From Paludibacteraceae bacterium (lineage in GTDB: Bacteria > Bacteroidota > Bacteroidia > Bacteroidales > Paludibacteraceae), in the NCBI GenBank assembly GCA_024405875.1, contig JAKSOA010000002.1, positions 62,001 through 126,000 of the forward strand: DNA of 64,000 nt, in the 5' to 3' direction. This document shows, one piece after another, positions 55,944-63,262 of this stretch. The first letter of the stretch is position 1; each line of letters opens with the position of its first letter. Both the position numbers and the translations under genes were made by a program. A model generated the notes under the pieces. The model was not told the DNA's origin. It searched no databases and saw only the letters and a list, made by a program, of their open reading frames with translations.

Positions 55944-56778
55944 TCAGTCTGTATTTAGCGCCAAACATTAGTGGCATATTGTTATTGTCAATGTGACCGG
56001 CGGGGAAGTTCCACGCCACGGGCAGGTTGTACCCCTTCAGAGCGTCGGCAATTATGCCGTAGGCACCATCGGGGAAGGAACTATCCTCATCAGTATCAGT
56101 GAACTGCCCTACAACCAACCCCTTGATTTTGCCGAACACACCTCCCAGTCTCAGGTTCTGAATCATACGGTCAATATGGTAGAGGCGCTCACCCACATCT
56201 TCAATAAAGAGAATCTTACCCTCATAGTCAAGGTCAAACGGAGTGCCACGCAAGGCATAGAGTATGCTCAGGTTGCCGCCGGCAAGGATGCCTTCGGCGG
56301 TTATGCGGTTATGCGGTGATACGGTGATACGATGATGCGGTGAATCAAGTATTTTGCGTAGTTGCTGAACGGCAGGAGAGTCTGGTTCTGTGGCAATGTG
56401 TTTTGCCATCGGGGCGTGAAGAGAAGGCAGCCCAAGGCGTGAGAGAGCACAATGGATTGCTGTAATGTCACTGAACCCCACTATCAGTTTAAAGCGTTTG
56501 AGCAGTGGAGAGAAATCTATTTTGTCAATAATTCTACTGAGCCCGTAACCGCCTCTTGCACAGAGTATTACATTGCACCAATCATCATTTATGGCATTTT
56601 GCAAATCCTCAATGCGTTCCTCATCAGTACCTGAAAAACGGTTAAACTTTCCTTTAGCGTGTTCAGAAACCCTGACATTATGTCCCCAACTTTTCAAAAC
56701 AGCTTTAGCCTCGTCAATATATGCAGGGTCTATTGCTCCAGATGGAGAAACTATTATAATATTTATTTTTTTCTTCAT
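55894..56778 (-). CDS. ldcA: LD-carboxypeptidase LdcA (peptidase S66), with in-frame 8-bp repeat insertion
   Basis: LdcA trims the terminal D-Ala from murein tetrapeptides during recycling. From ATG 56778 it has 294 residues. The N-terminal domain has ILCARGGYGLSRIIDKID and the Ser103 nucleophile in VGFSDITAIH. The C-terminal domain has FIEDVGERLYHIDRM (Glu) and PAGHIDNN (His). Residues 145-160 (SPHHRITVSPHNRIT region) are encoded by six 8-mers of the TCACCGNA family, replacing a variable loop before EGILAGGNLSILYALRG. Its 3' end overlaps the CPBP start by 50 bp. Confidence 0.88.
   Translation of the reverse strand: MKKKINIIIVSPSGAIDPAYIDEAKAVLKSWGHNVRVSEHAKGKFNRFSGTDEERIEDLQNAINDDWCNVILCARGGYGLSRIIDKIDFSPLLKRFKLIVGFSDITAIHCALSRLGLPSLHAPMAKHIATEPDSPAVQQLRKILDSPHHRITVSPHNRITAEGILAGGNLSILYALRGTPFDLDYEGKILFIEDVGERLYHIDRMIQNLRLGGVFGKIKGLVVGQFTDTDEDSSFPDGAYGIIADALKGYNLPVAWNFPAGHIDNNNMPLMFGAKYRLNADTLQKTFSLEQLAD
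56299..56346 (-). repeat. Six in-frame 8-bp repeat units inside ldcA
   Basis: On the minus strand the 48 bp read as six units of the form GATTCACC / GTATCACC / GCATAACC. They keep the 8-bp phase and, since 48 is a multiple of three, the reading frame. The unit matches the intergenic TCACCGAA repeats at 26821-26852 and 50700-50722. Confidence 0.65.
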
Positions 56779-56797
56779 AGATGGTTCGTATTTGTAC

Positions 56798-56870
56798 CTA
56801 CGGAGCGTAGCGACAAGACCGCTTCTGCGGTCCGTGCGAAGCACGCAGGGGTTTGGGGGTTGTCCCCCAA
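56798..56870. repeat. Four tandem hairpins in the ldcA-porX spacer
   Basis: Four consecutive perfect hairpins lie within 73 bp: CTACG-GAG-CGTAG (56798-56810), GACCGC-TTCT-GCGGTC (56817-56832), CGTGC-GAA-GCACG (56833-56845) and TTGGGGG-TTGT-CCCCCAA (56853-56870). This is a GC-rich block in an AT-rich spacer. A fragment like the last hairpin, with TTTTTTATTGGGGGACA, recurs near 50601-50618. Confidence 0.65.
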
Positions 56871-56887
56871 TAAAAAAGCCTATAATA

Positions 56888-56936
56888 ATACCTGTAATAA
56901 CTATGAGGTCTTTGGACTCATAGTTATTATAGGTAT
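56888..56936 (-). terminator. 20-bp hairpin spanning the porX stop codon
   Basis: Arms 56888-56907 and 56917-56936 are complementary with one mismatch around a 9-nt loop. The porX codons for IPIITM are in one arm and its TAG in the other. On the minus strand a CTTTTTTATT tract follows (about 56870-56878), so it can act as an intrinsic terminator. Confidence 0.7.
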
Positions 56937-58445
56937 AATCATCTCTTCCATTGAGATTCCGCCGTGCTGAAAGGTGTCTTTGTAATATTGAACGTAATAG
57001 TTATAATTATTAGGATAGGCTATAAAGTTCTGATTATCAGCGAATATGTAAGTGCTGCTAAGGTTAGGGCAGGGTAGTCCGGCAATATCGGGCTTCTGCA
57101 GGGCAAGCACCTCTTTCTTGTCATACGCAAGGTTTTTGCCCACCTTGTATCTTAGGTTCACATTAGTGGCCTTGTCACCAATAACCTTAATGGCGTTCTT
57201 AACCCTGATGGAGCCGTGGTCTGTTGTAAGCACAATCCTGACTTTCTGCTCTGAGAGTAGTTTGAATAACCCCGATATTGATGAGTGACGGAACCACGAT
57301 TGTACAAGAGAGCGGTAAGCCGCCTCATCGGGGGCTAACTCACGGAAAAGTTTCACCTCTGTACGGGCGTGTGACAGCATATCAACAAAGTTGAATACCA
57401 CCACGTTGAGGTCATTTGAGAGCAATCCCTTTACGCTTTCATTGTACTTCTCACCCGCCTGATTTGTGTTAATCTTATTATATGAGAATTTGTAGTTCTT
57501 GCGGAAACGCTCAATCTGAGTCTTAATAAGGGCCTCCTCATTAAGGTTCTTACCCTCGTCTTCCTCCTCATCAACCCAATATTGTGGGTACATACGTCGT
57601 ATTTGAGCGGGCATCAAGCCTGAGAAGATGGCGTTACGTGAGTATTGGGTGGCGGTTGGCAGTATGCTGAAGAAAGTGGAGTCATCATCAAAGTTGAAAA
57701 GTCCGCTAATCTCTTTTTGAATAATGCGCCATTGGTCCTCACGCAAGTTGTCAATAAGTATGAAAAATACCTTCTCACCTTTGTCAAGCAGCGGGAATAC
57801 CTTTGTCTTAAATATATCGGGACTCATTATGGGACGCTCACCGTTCTCCATCCACCTCTCATAGTTCTTACGTATGTACTTGCAGAACTGAGAGTTAGCC
57901 TCAGTCTTCTGCATTTGTAGTAACTCGTCCATTCCGTTGCCAGCCTCATCAAGTTGCATCTCCCAATAAATCAGGTTATTATAAACCTTCTGCCAATCAG
58001 AGGCATTGAGAGACTCATTAATCTGCATTCCAATTTTTGAGAACTCTGACTGATAACTTGATGTGGTCTTCTCCTCAATTATCTCCTGAGCGTGCACCAC
58101 CTTTTTAATTGACATAAGAATCTGGTGAGGGTTCACAGGCTTTATGAGGTAGTCAGAAATCTTCTGACCTATAGCCTCTTCCATAATATTCTCCTCCTCA
58201 CTCTTTGTTATCATTACAACAGGCAGGGCAGGTTGCAGTTTCTTAATCTCAAGCAGGGTTTGCAGTCCGCTAAGACCAGGCATATTCTCATCAAGGAACA
58301 CGACATCAAAATTTTTCTCCTGACAAGCGTCAATGGCGTCTTGTCCACTTACTACGGGTGTTACAGCGTAACCCTTCTGCTCTAAAAAAATTATATGCGG
58401 CTTCAGCAAATCTATCTCATCGTCCGCCCAAAGAATATTAATCAT
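56901..58445 (-). CDS. porX: PorX, receiver-PglZ regulator of the type IX secretion system
   Basis: The 514-residue protein starts at ATG 58445; a TTG two codons earlier is less likely. The receiver domain (1-120) has INILWADDEIDLLKP, acceptor Asp52 in FLDENMPGLSG and Lys102 in DYLIKPVNP. A helical linker follows (about 125-205), then a PglZ alkaline-phosphatase-like domain with FFILIDNLREDQW, the Thr nucleophile in PTATQYSRNAIFSG and LTTDHGSIRV. PorX regulates T9SS gene expression in Porphyromonas, with PorY as kinase; the PglZ domain hydrolyses cyclic and linear oligonucleotides. It follows gtrA by 47 bp. Confidence 0.94.
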   Translation of the reverse strand: MINILWADDEIDLLKPHIIFLEQKGYAVTPVVSGQDAIDACQEKNFDVVFLDENMPGLSGLQTLLEIKKLQPALPVVMITKSEEENIMEEAIGQKISDYLIKPVNPHQILMSIKKVVHAQEIIEEKTTSSYQSEFSKIGMQINESLNASDWQKVYNNLIYWEMQLDEAGNGMDELLQMQKTEANSQFCKYIRKNYERWMENGERPIMSPDIFKTKVFPLLDKGEKVFFILIDNLREDQWRIIQKEISGLFNFDDDSTFFSILPTATQYSRNAIFSGLMPAQIRRMYPQYWVDEEEDEGKNLNEEALIKTQIERFRKNYKFSYNKINTNQAGEKYNESVKGLLSNDLNVVVFNFVDMLSHARTEVKLFRELAPDEAAYRSLVQSWFRHSSISGLFKLLSEQKVRIVLTTDHGSIRVKNAIKVIGDKATNVNLRYKVGKNLAYDKKEVLALQKPDIAGLPCPNLSSTYIFADNQNFIAYPNNYNYYVQYYKDTFQHGGISMEEMIIPIITMSPKTS

Positions 58446-58482
58446 AATCAATTAATAATTAACATCATATTCGTCTTTAGAA

Positions 58483-58519
58483 TACTATTCCTTTAGGATT
58501 TAATCCTAAAGGAATAGTA
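58483..58519 (-). terminator. Near-perfect 18-bp palindrome spanning the gtrA stop codon
   Basis: Arms 58483-58500 and 58502-58519 are perfectly complementary around a single base (58501). On the minus strand the last seven gtrA codons (YYSFRIKS region) and the TAA are inside the palindrome. No clear T-run follows. With a one-base centre it may cruciform or form an RNA hairpin with 3-5 unpaired bases. Confidence 0.7.
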
Positions 58520-58963
58520 CTTCTGTGATAAATAACTGAAAATTGTTGTAAATATTGTTGTAATCATCTTTGAAGGTGTGGCCCAGAAGCCGCAAACCTC
58601 GCAGAAGAATTTCATACAGAAGTAGGATATAAAAAAGTTGGCTATAAGAATTAAGGCGTATCTGTAAAGTTGACGGTGAACCTGAACCGTTGAACCGTTG
58701 AATGTTATATATTTTGAGAGCAGAAACCCTATGGTAAATGTAATGGGCGTTACTATTATGAGTGAGGCGATAGGGGCGGAGATGACCACAAATCCAAGGT
58801 CAATCATCTGTTTTGCCACTATGTAGTTGTATATAATAAAGTAAAGAAACCAATCAGAGAGTGTGTTGATGGTTCCGCAAGCCAGATAATGATAAACCTC
58901 CCTGTTTAAGAAATTGCTAAACAGGGGGTAGAAGAAGTCTAGTATTTTCTTTATAATATGCAT
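58493..58963 (-). CDS. GtrA-family membrane protein
   Basis: The 156-residue protein has four membrane helices and the GtrA-like pattern HYLACGTINTLSDWFLYFI near the start, and FLLSKYITFNGS in the middle. Members help move undecaprenyl-phosphate-linked sugars across the membrane or are of unknown role. Its end falls in a palindrome. The 111-bp spacer upstream to recQ has small hairpins TTTGC-TTC-GCAAA (58998-59010) and AAACC-AA-GGTTT (59043-59054), but no clear promoter. Confidence 0.85.
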   Translation of the reverse strand: MHIIKKILDFFYPLFSNFLNREVYHYLACGTINTLSDWFLYFIIYNYIVAKQMIDLGFVVISAPIASLIIVTPITFTIGFLLSKYITFNGSTVQVHRQLYRYALILIANFFISYFCMKFFCEVCGFWATPSKMITTIFTTIFSYLSQKYYSFRIKS

Positions 58964-59074
58964 TATAAATAGTGAATAGTTCCTCCCTTGTTACGTCTTT
59001 GCTTCGCAAATCCGTGATTAAAGGCTTCGGCTCACCATAATAAACCAAGGTTTCTTCTGGGTTCGCCTCGCACT

Positions 59075-61258
59075 TTAATTTCCCATTTCAGAAATAAACT
59101 TCAGCCTAACCAGACGTATGTCCGCCTCTGTTATGTCTCCGCCAAGTTCGGTCATTGCGTCACTTATGCTGTCGTGGGGAGCGGTACGCAGGTAGTCATA
59201 GATATCAGCCGCTATATCGGGGTCCATATCGTCCTCAATCATATAACTTATGTTAATCTTGGTGCCTGAGTTGACTATGGCCTCAAGTTCATCAAGCAGT
59301 TCATCAAGTTCAAGGCTCTTTGAAGTGGCTATATCCTCAAGGCTTACACGGCGGTCAATAAGATGAATTATGTCAATCTTCTGCTGTGACTGCTTTGCCG
59401 TTGTGCGGACGCGCATATCAATAGGCCGCTCTATCTCATTCTCATCAACGTGTCTCTTTATGAGTTCCACAAACTCCTTACCATAACGCTGTGCCTTGCC
59501 CGCTCCTACTCCGGGAATGTTTTGCAGTTCCTCAATGGTGATAGGATAGGTTGTTGCCATTGCCTCAAGAGATGGGTCTGAGAATATTATGTAAGGTGGC
59601 AGTTCCTTATGCAGGGCAATCTTCTTCCGCAAATCCTTAAGCATAGTGTATAGCACCTCATCGGCGGCACCGGAGCCACCGCTACGGCTTGTTTGAACCA
59701 CCTCATCTTCCTCATCATACTCATTATCCTTAATAATCATAAAGGTGGTAGGATTTGTCAGGAACGCTCTTCCGCTCTCCGTAACCTTAAGCAGTCCGTA
59801 GTTCTCTATCTCCTTGTCAATGAACTTTGCTATCATTCCCTGGCGTATGACCGCTTTCCATACGCACTCACTCTCCTTCTCCCCGATGCCATACTGTTCC
59901 AAATCATCGTGGTGATAGGCTTTGACGGTGGAGGTGTCCTTACCCATAATAACATCAATTATGTGGTCTGCCTTGAACTTCTCCTTTACGGCAATAATAG
60001 TCTCTAATACTGTGCACAGAAGGTCTTGACCGTCAATCTGTTTTTTAGGGTTGAGGCAGTTGTCACAGTTGCCGCAGTTATCCTCTCCATATTCCTCTCC
60101 AAAGTAGTGGAGCAATAGTTTGCGGCGGCAGATGTTTGACTCTGCATAGGCGGCTGTCTCAGCAATCAGTTGCTTGCCAATCTCCTGCTCAGAAACGGGT
60201 TTGCCTTGCATAAACTTCTCAAGTTTCTCAAGGTCTTTGTCAGAGTAGAAGGCTATGCACTGACCCTCACCACCATCTCTACCGGCTCTGCCCGTCTCCT
60301 GATAGTAGCCCTCAAGGCTTTTAGGCATATCATAGTGTATTACAAAGCGGACGTCGGGCTTGTCAATACCCATACCAAAGGCTATGGTTGCAACTATAAC
60401 CTGAATCCTCTCCATAAGGAAGTCATCTTGGTTCTTAGTGCGCTCCGCTGAGTCCATACCAGCGTGATACGCCATAGCGTTTATTCCGTTCACTCTCAGT
60501 GTCTCTGCCAAATCCTCCACTTTCTTACGGCTCAGGCAGTAGATTATACCCGATTTGCCCTCTTGTGCTTTCAGGAATTTTATAATGTCACGGTCAATGT
60601 TCTGGGTCTTAGGGCGTACCTCATAGTAGAGGTTGGGGCGGTTGAATGATGACTTGAAGACTGTGGCGTTGTTCATTACCAATGTCTTCTGAATATCGTG
60701 CTGTACCTTTGGTGTGGCTGTAGCCGTGAGGGCTATTACAGGTGCCTCCCCAATCTGTTGTATTATAGGGCGTATGCGGCGGTACTCAGGGCGGAAATCG
60801 TGCCCCCACTCTGATATACAGTGTGCCTCATCTACCGCATAGAATGATATTTTAATACCTCTTAAGAAATTTATGTTCTCCTCCTTTGTCAGTGACTCCG
60901 GTGCCACATATAGAAGTTTTGTCTTGCCGCTCTTCACATCTCTCTTCACCTCATCTATGGCTGTTTTAGTAAGTGATGAGTTAATGAAGTGCGCCACTCC
61001 GTCCTCTTCAGAGAATGAACGCATTGCGTCCACCTGATTCTTCATAAGTGCTATGAGGGGTGAGATGACAATAGCCATACCCTCCATAAGGAGTGACGGC
61101 AGTTGGTAACATAATGACTTGCCTCCGCCTGTGGGCATAAGTACAAAGGTATCCTTCCCAGCCAACAGGTTCTCTATTATCGCCTCCTGATTGCCTTTGA
61201 AGGCGTCAAACCCGAAGTGTAGTTTTAAAGCGTCAAGTAAAAAAGTGTTTTTAGCCAT
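59075..61258 (-). CDS. recQ: ATP-dependent DNA helicase RecQ
   Basis: RecQ is a 3'-5' helicase in recombination and fork repair. The 727-residue protein has Walker A MPTGGGKSLCYQLPS, motif II YAVDEAHCISEWGHDFRPEY and motif VI HYDMPKSLEGYYQETGRAGRDG. A zinc-binding region follows (CRRKLLLHYFGE, then CGNCDNC), with RQC winged helix, HRDC (TYPITIEELQNIPGVGAGK) and an extra C-terminal helix-turn-helix region (IIHLIDRRVSLEDIATSK) common in Bacteroidetes RecQ1. It starts 4 bp after the clpX stop and so is probably cotranscribed with clpP-clpX. Confidence 0.95.
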   Translation of the reverse strand: MAKNTFLLDALKLHFGFDAFKGNQEAIIENLLAGKDTFVLMPTGGGKSLCYQLPSLLMEGMAIVISPLIALMKNQVDAMRSFSEEDGVAHFINSSLTKTAIDEVKRDVKSGKTKLLYVAPESLTKEENINFLRGIKISFYAVDEAHCISEWGHDFRPEYRRIRPIIQQIGEAPVIALTATATPKVQHDIQKTLVMNNATVFKSSFNRPNLYYEVRPKTQNIDRDIIKFLKAQEGKSGIIYCLSRKKVEDLAETLRVNGINAMAYHAGMDSAERTKNQDDFLMERIQVIVATIAFGMGIDKPDVRFVIHYDMPKSLEGYYQETGRAGRDGGEGQCIAFYSDKDLEKLEKFMQGKPVSEQEIGKQLIAETAAYAESNICRRKLLLHYFGEEYGEDNCGNCDNCLNPKKQIDGQDLLCTVLETIIAVKEKFKADHIIDVIMGKDTSTVKAYHHDDLEQYGIGEKESECVWKAVIRQGMIAKFIDKEIENYGLLKVTESGRAFLTNPTTFMIIKDNEYDEEDEVVQTSRSGGSGAADEVLYTMLKDLRKKIALHKELPPYIIFSDPSLEAMATTYPITIEELQNIPGVGAGKAQRYGKEFVELIKRHVDENEIERPIDMRVRTTAKQSQQKIDIIHLIDRRVSLEDIATSKSLELDELLDELEAIVNSGTKINISYMIEDDMDPDIAADIYDYLRTAPHDSISDAMTELGGDITEADIRLVRLKFISEMGN

Positions 61259-61262
61259 AGTT

Positions 61263-62480
61263 TTATTTTACGTTAGCTTTGGAAATCTTCTCCTCCGCAA
61301 TCTGTTTTGTTATGTGTAGTTCATTGGTTTGCATTGACGGCACCTCATACATAAAGTCAATCATAACACTCTCTGCAAGTGAACGCAGTCCGCGTGCACC
61401 TAACTTGAACTCAATGGCCTTGTCAACAATGTAGTCAAGTGCCTCATCTTCAAACACAAGCCTCACTCCGTCCATCTTGAAGAGTTTCTCATACTGCTTG
61501 GTTATTGCATTCTTAGGTTCTGTAAGTATGCGTCTCAGAGCCTCACGGTCAAGAGGGTCAAGGTGGGTAACAATAGGCAGACGGCCTATAATCTCAGGAA
61601 TGAGTCCGAATGACTTGAGGTCTTGAGGGGTTATGTACTGAATCATATTCTCCTTGTCCACCTTCTGTGTCTTGGCGCTTGCGCCATATCCTACAAGGCG
61701 TGTGTTAAGACGCGCCCCTATCTTCTGCTCTATGCCTGAGAAGGCACCTCCGCATATAAAAAGAATGTTCTGCGTGTTTACGGGAATCATCTTCTGCTCA
61801 GGGTGCTTCCTGCCACCTTGTGGCGGAACATTCACAACAGAGCCCTCAAGCAGTTTCAGCAGACCTTGCTGTACGCCCTCCCCGCTTACGTCGCGGGTAA
61901 TGGAAGGATTGTCACCCTTGCGTGCTATCTTGTCAATCTCATCAATAAAGACTATGCCACGCTCAGCCGCCGCCACATCATAGTCAGAGACTTGAAGCAA
62001 ACGGGTAAGTATGCTCTCAATATCCTCTCCCACATAGCCAGCCTGAGTAAGCACAGTGGCGTCAACTATTGTGAAAGGCACATTAAGTTTCTTTGCTATT
62101 GTCTTGGCAAGCAGAGTCTTACCTGTGCCGGTGGAGCCTATCAGTATTATGTTTGACTTCTCTATCTCAATGTCATCATTCTTGCGGTCTTGTAGCAGAC
62201 GCTTGTAGTGGTTATAGACAGCAACGCTGAGGCTCTTCTTGGCATCATCCTGACCTATGACATAACTGTCAAGGAACTCTTTAAGTTCCTTTGGCTTAGG
62301 CAGTTCATTTAGCGTTACGTCAAATTTTGATTTTTTTTGCGTATGCTCCTGAACTATTTCAGAGGCTCGCTCCACGCAGTCACTGCAAATATTCCCGGTG
62401 GCTCCGTATATAAGAAACGGAACCTCTTTCTCACTTCTGCCGCAGAAACTGCAGCGTTCCTCTATCTTTTTTTGTGGCAT
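61263..62480 (-). CDS. clpX: ClpX, ATPase subunit of the Clp protease
   Basis: ClpX unfolds and feeds substrates to ClpP. The 405-residue AAA+ protein has an N-terminal C4 zinc domain (CSFCGRSEKE, then GNICSDCVERA), Walker A GSTGTGKTLLAKT, pore loop AGYVGEDIES, Walker B GIVFIDEIDKI and sensor/arginine motifs SFGLIPEIIGRLPIV. The ClpP-docking loop reads VGYGA in place of the proteobacterial IGF, as usual in Bacteroidetes. Its ATG shares one base with the clpP TAA (TAATG), so the two are tightly coupled. Confidence 0.96.
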   Translation of the reverse strand: MPQKKIEERCSFCGRSEKEVPFLIYGATGNICSDCVERASEIVQEHTQKKSKFDVTLNELPKPKELKEFLDSYVIGQDDAKKSLSVAVYNHYKRLLQDRKNDDIEIEKSNIILIGSTGTGKTLLAKTIAKKLNVPFTIVDATVLTQAGYVGEDIESILTRLLQVSDYDVAAAERGIVFIDEIDKIARKGDNPSITRDVSGEGVQQGLLKLLEGSVVNVPPQGGRKHPEQKMIPVNTQNILFICGGAFSGIEQKIGARLNTRLVGYGASAKTQKVDKENMIQYITPQDLKSFGLIPEIIGRLPIVTHLDPLDREALRRILTEPKNAITKQYEKLFKMDGVRLVFEDEALDYIVDKAIEFKLGARGLRSLAESVMIDFMYEVPSMQTNELHITKQIAEEKISKANVK

Positions 62481-63157
62481 TATTTGTTCTGTTTAATTAA
62501 AACCTCATCAATCATACCGTATGCCTTAGCCTCCTCAGCGGTCATCCAATAGTCACGGTCAGAGTCCTTCTCAATCTGCTCAAATGTGTTGCCTGAGTGC
62601 TCAGCAATGATTGTGTACAACTCTTTTTTGAGTTTCTGAATCTCACGTGCTGTAATCTCAATATCTGAAGCCTGACCCTGAGCGCCGCCCATAGGCTGGT
62701 GAATCATTATGCGTGAGTGTTTGAGTGCGGAGCGTTTGCCTTTTGCCCCCGCTGTCATCAGAACAGCACCCATTGAAGCCGCCATACCGGTGCAGATGGT
62801 TGCCACGTCACTCTGTATGAACTGCATAGTGTCATAGATGCCAAGACCTGCGTAAACACTTCCGCCAGGAGTGTTCAGGTATATTGATATATCCTTGCCA
62901 GGGTCTGCTGAATCAAGATAGAGCAGTTGCGCTTGTATTACATTGGCGGTGTAGTCATCTATTTGTGTGCCAAGGAATATTATACGGTCCATCATCAGAC
63001 GTGAGAACACGTCCATCTGAGCCACATTCAGTTGGCGTTCCTCTATTATTGTAGGATTAATGTAACTGTAGCCGCTTGTTATCTTCATATAATCATCAAG
63101 GGCAAGTGAATTCATTCCCAAATGCTTGGTAGCAAAATCTTTAAATTCGTTTTTCAT
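62480..63157 (-). CDS. clpP: ClpP, proteolytic subunit of the Clp protease
   Basis: The 225-residue serine protease has Ser128 in [12 protein letters not shown], His153 in [15 protein letters not shown] and Asp202 in [12 protein letters not shown], the Clp triad. The N-terminus ([12 protein letters not shown]...IIEERQLN) is longer than the mature E. coli protein, as common in Bacteroidales, and may be processed. It is downstream of tig with a terminator and its own promoter in the 105-bp spacer. Confidence 0.96.
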   Translation of the reverse strand: MKNEFKDFATKHLGMNSLALDDYMKITSGYSYINPTIIEERQLNVAQMDVFSRLMMDRIIFLGTQIDDYTANVIQAQLLYLDSADPGKDISIYLNTPGGSVYAGLGIYDTMQFIQSDVATICTGMAASMGAVLMTAGAKGKRSALKHSRIMIHQPMGGAQGQASDIEITAREIQKLKKELYTIIAEHSGNTFEQIEKDSDRDYWMTAEEAKAYGMIDEVLIKQNK

Positions 63158-63180
63158 ATACTATAATTTAATATGCGAGA

Positions 63181-63209
63181 CAAATATAATAAAAAAAGCG
63201 AGAGTCAAA
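63181..63209 (-). promoter_or_regulatory. clpP promoter
   Basis: On the minus strand a TTTG (complement of 63206-63209), 17 bp, TATATTTG (complement of 63181-63188) match the Bacteroidetes consensus with a slightly short spacer. The -33 box lies in the loop of the tig terminator. Confidence 0.55.
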
Positions 63210-63217
63210 CCCTCGCT
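63192..63217 (-). terminator. Intrinsic terminator after tig
   Basis: On the minus strand AGCGAG and CTCGCT form the stem of the hairpin with a GG-TTTGA-type loop, followed by seven T (complement of 63191-63197). It separates tig from clpP, although the clpP promoter is built into the same region. Confidence 0.7.
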
Positions 63218-63262
63218 CATCATTTTTTATGAAAATTTGTTGAAATGTGCCTGTTTCAGCCT

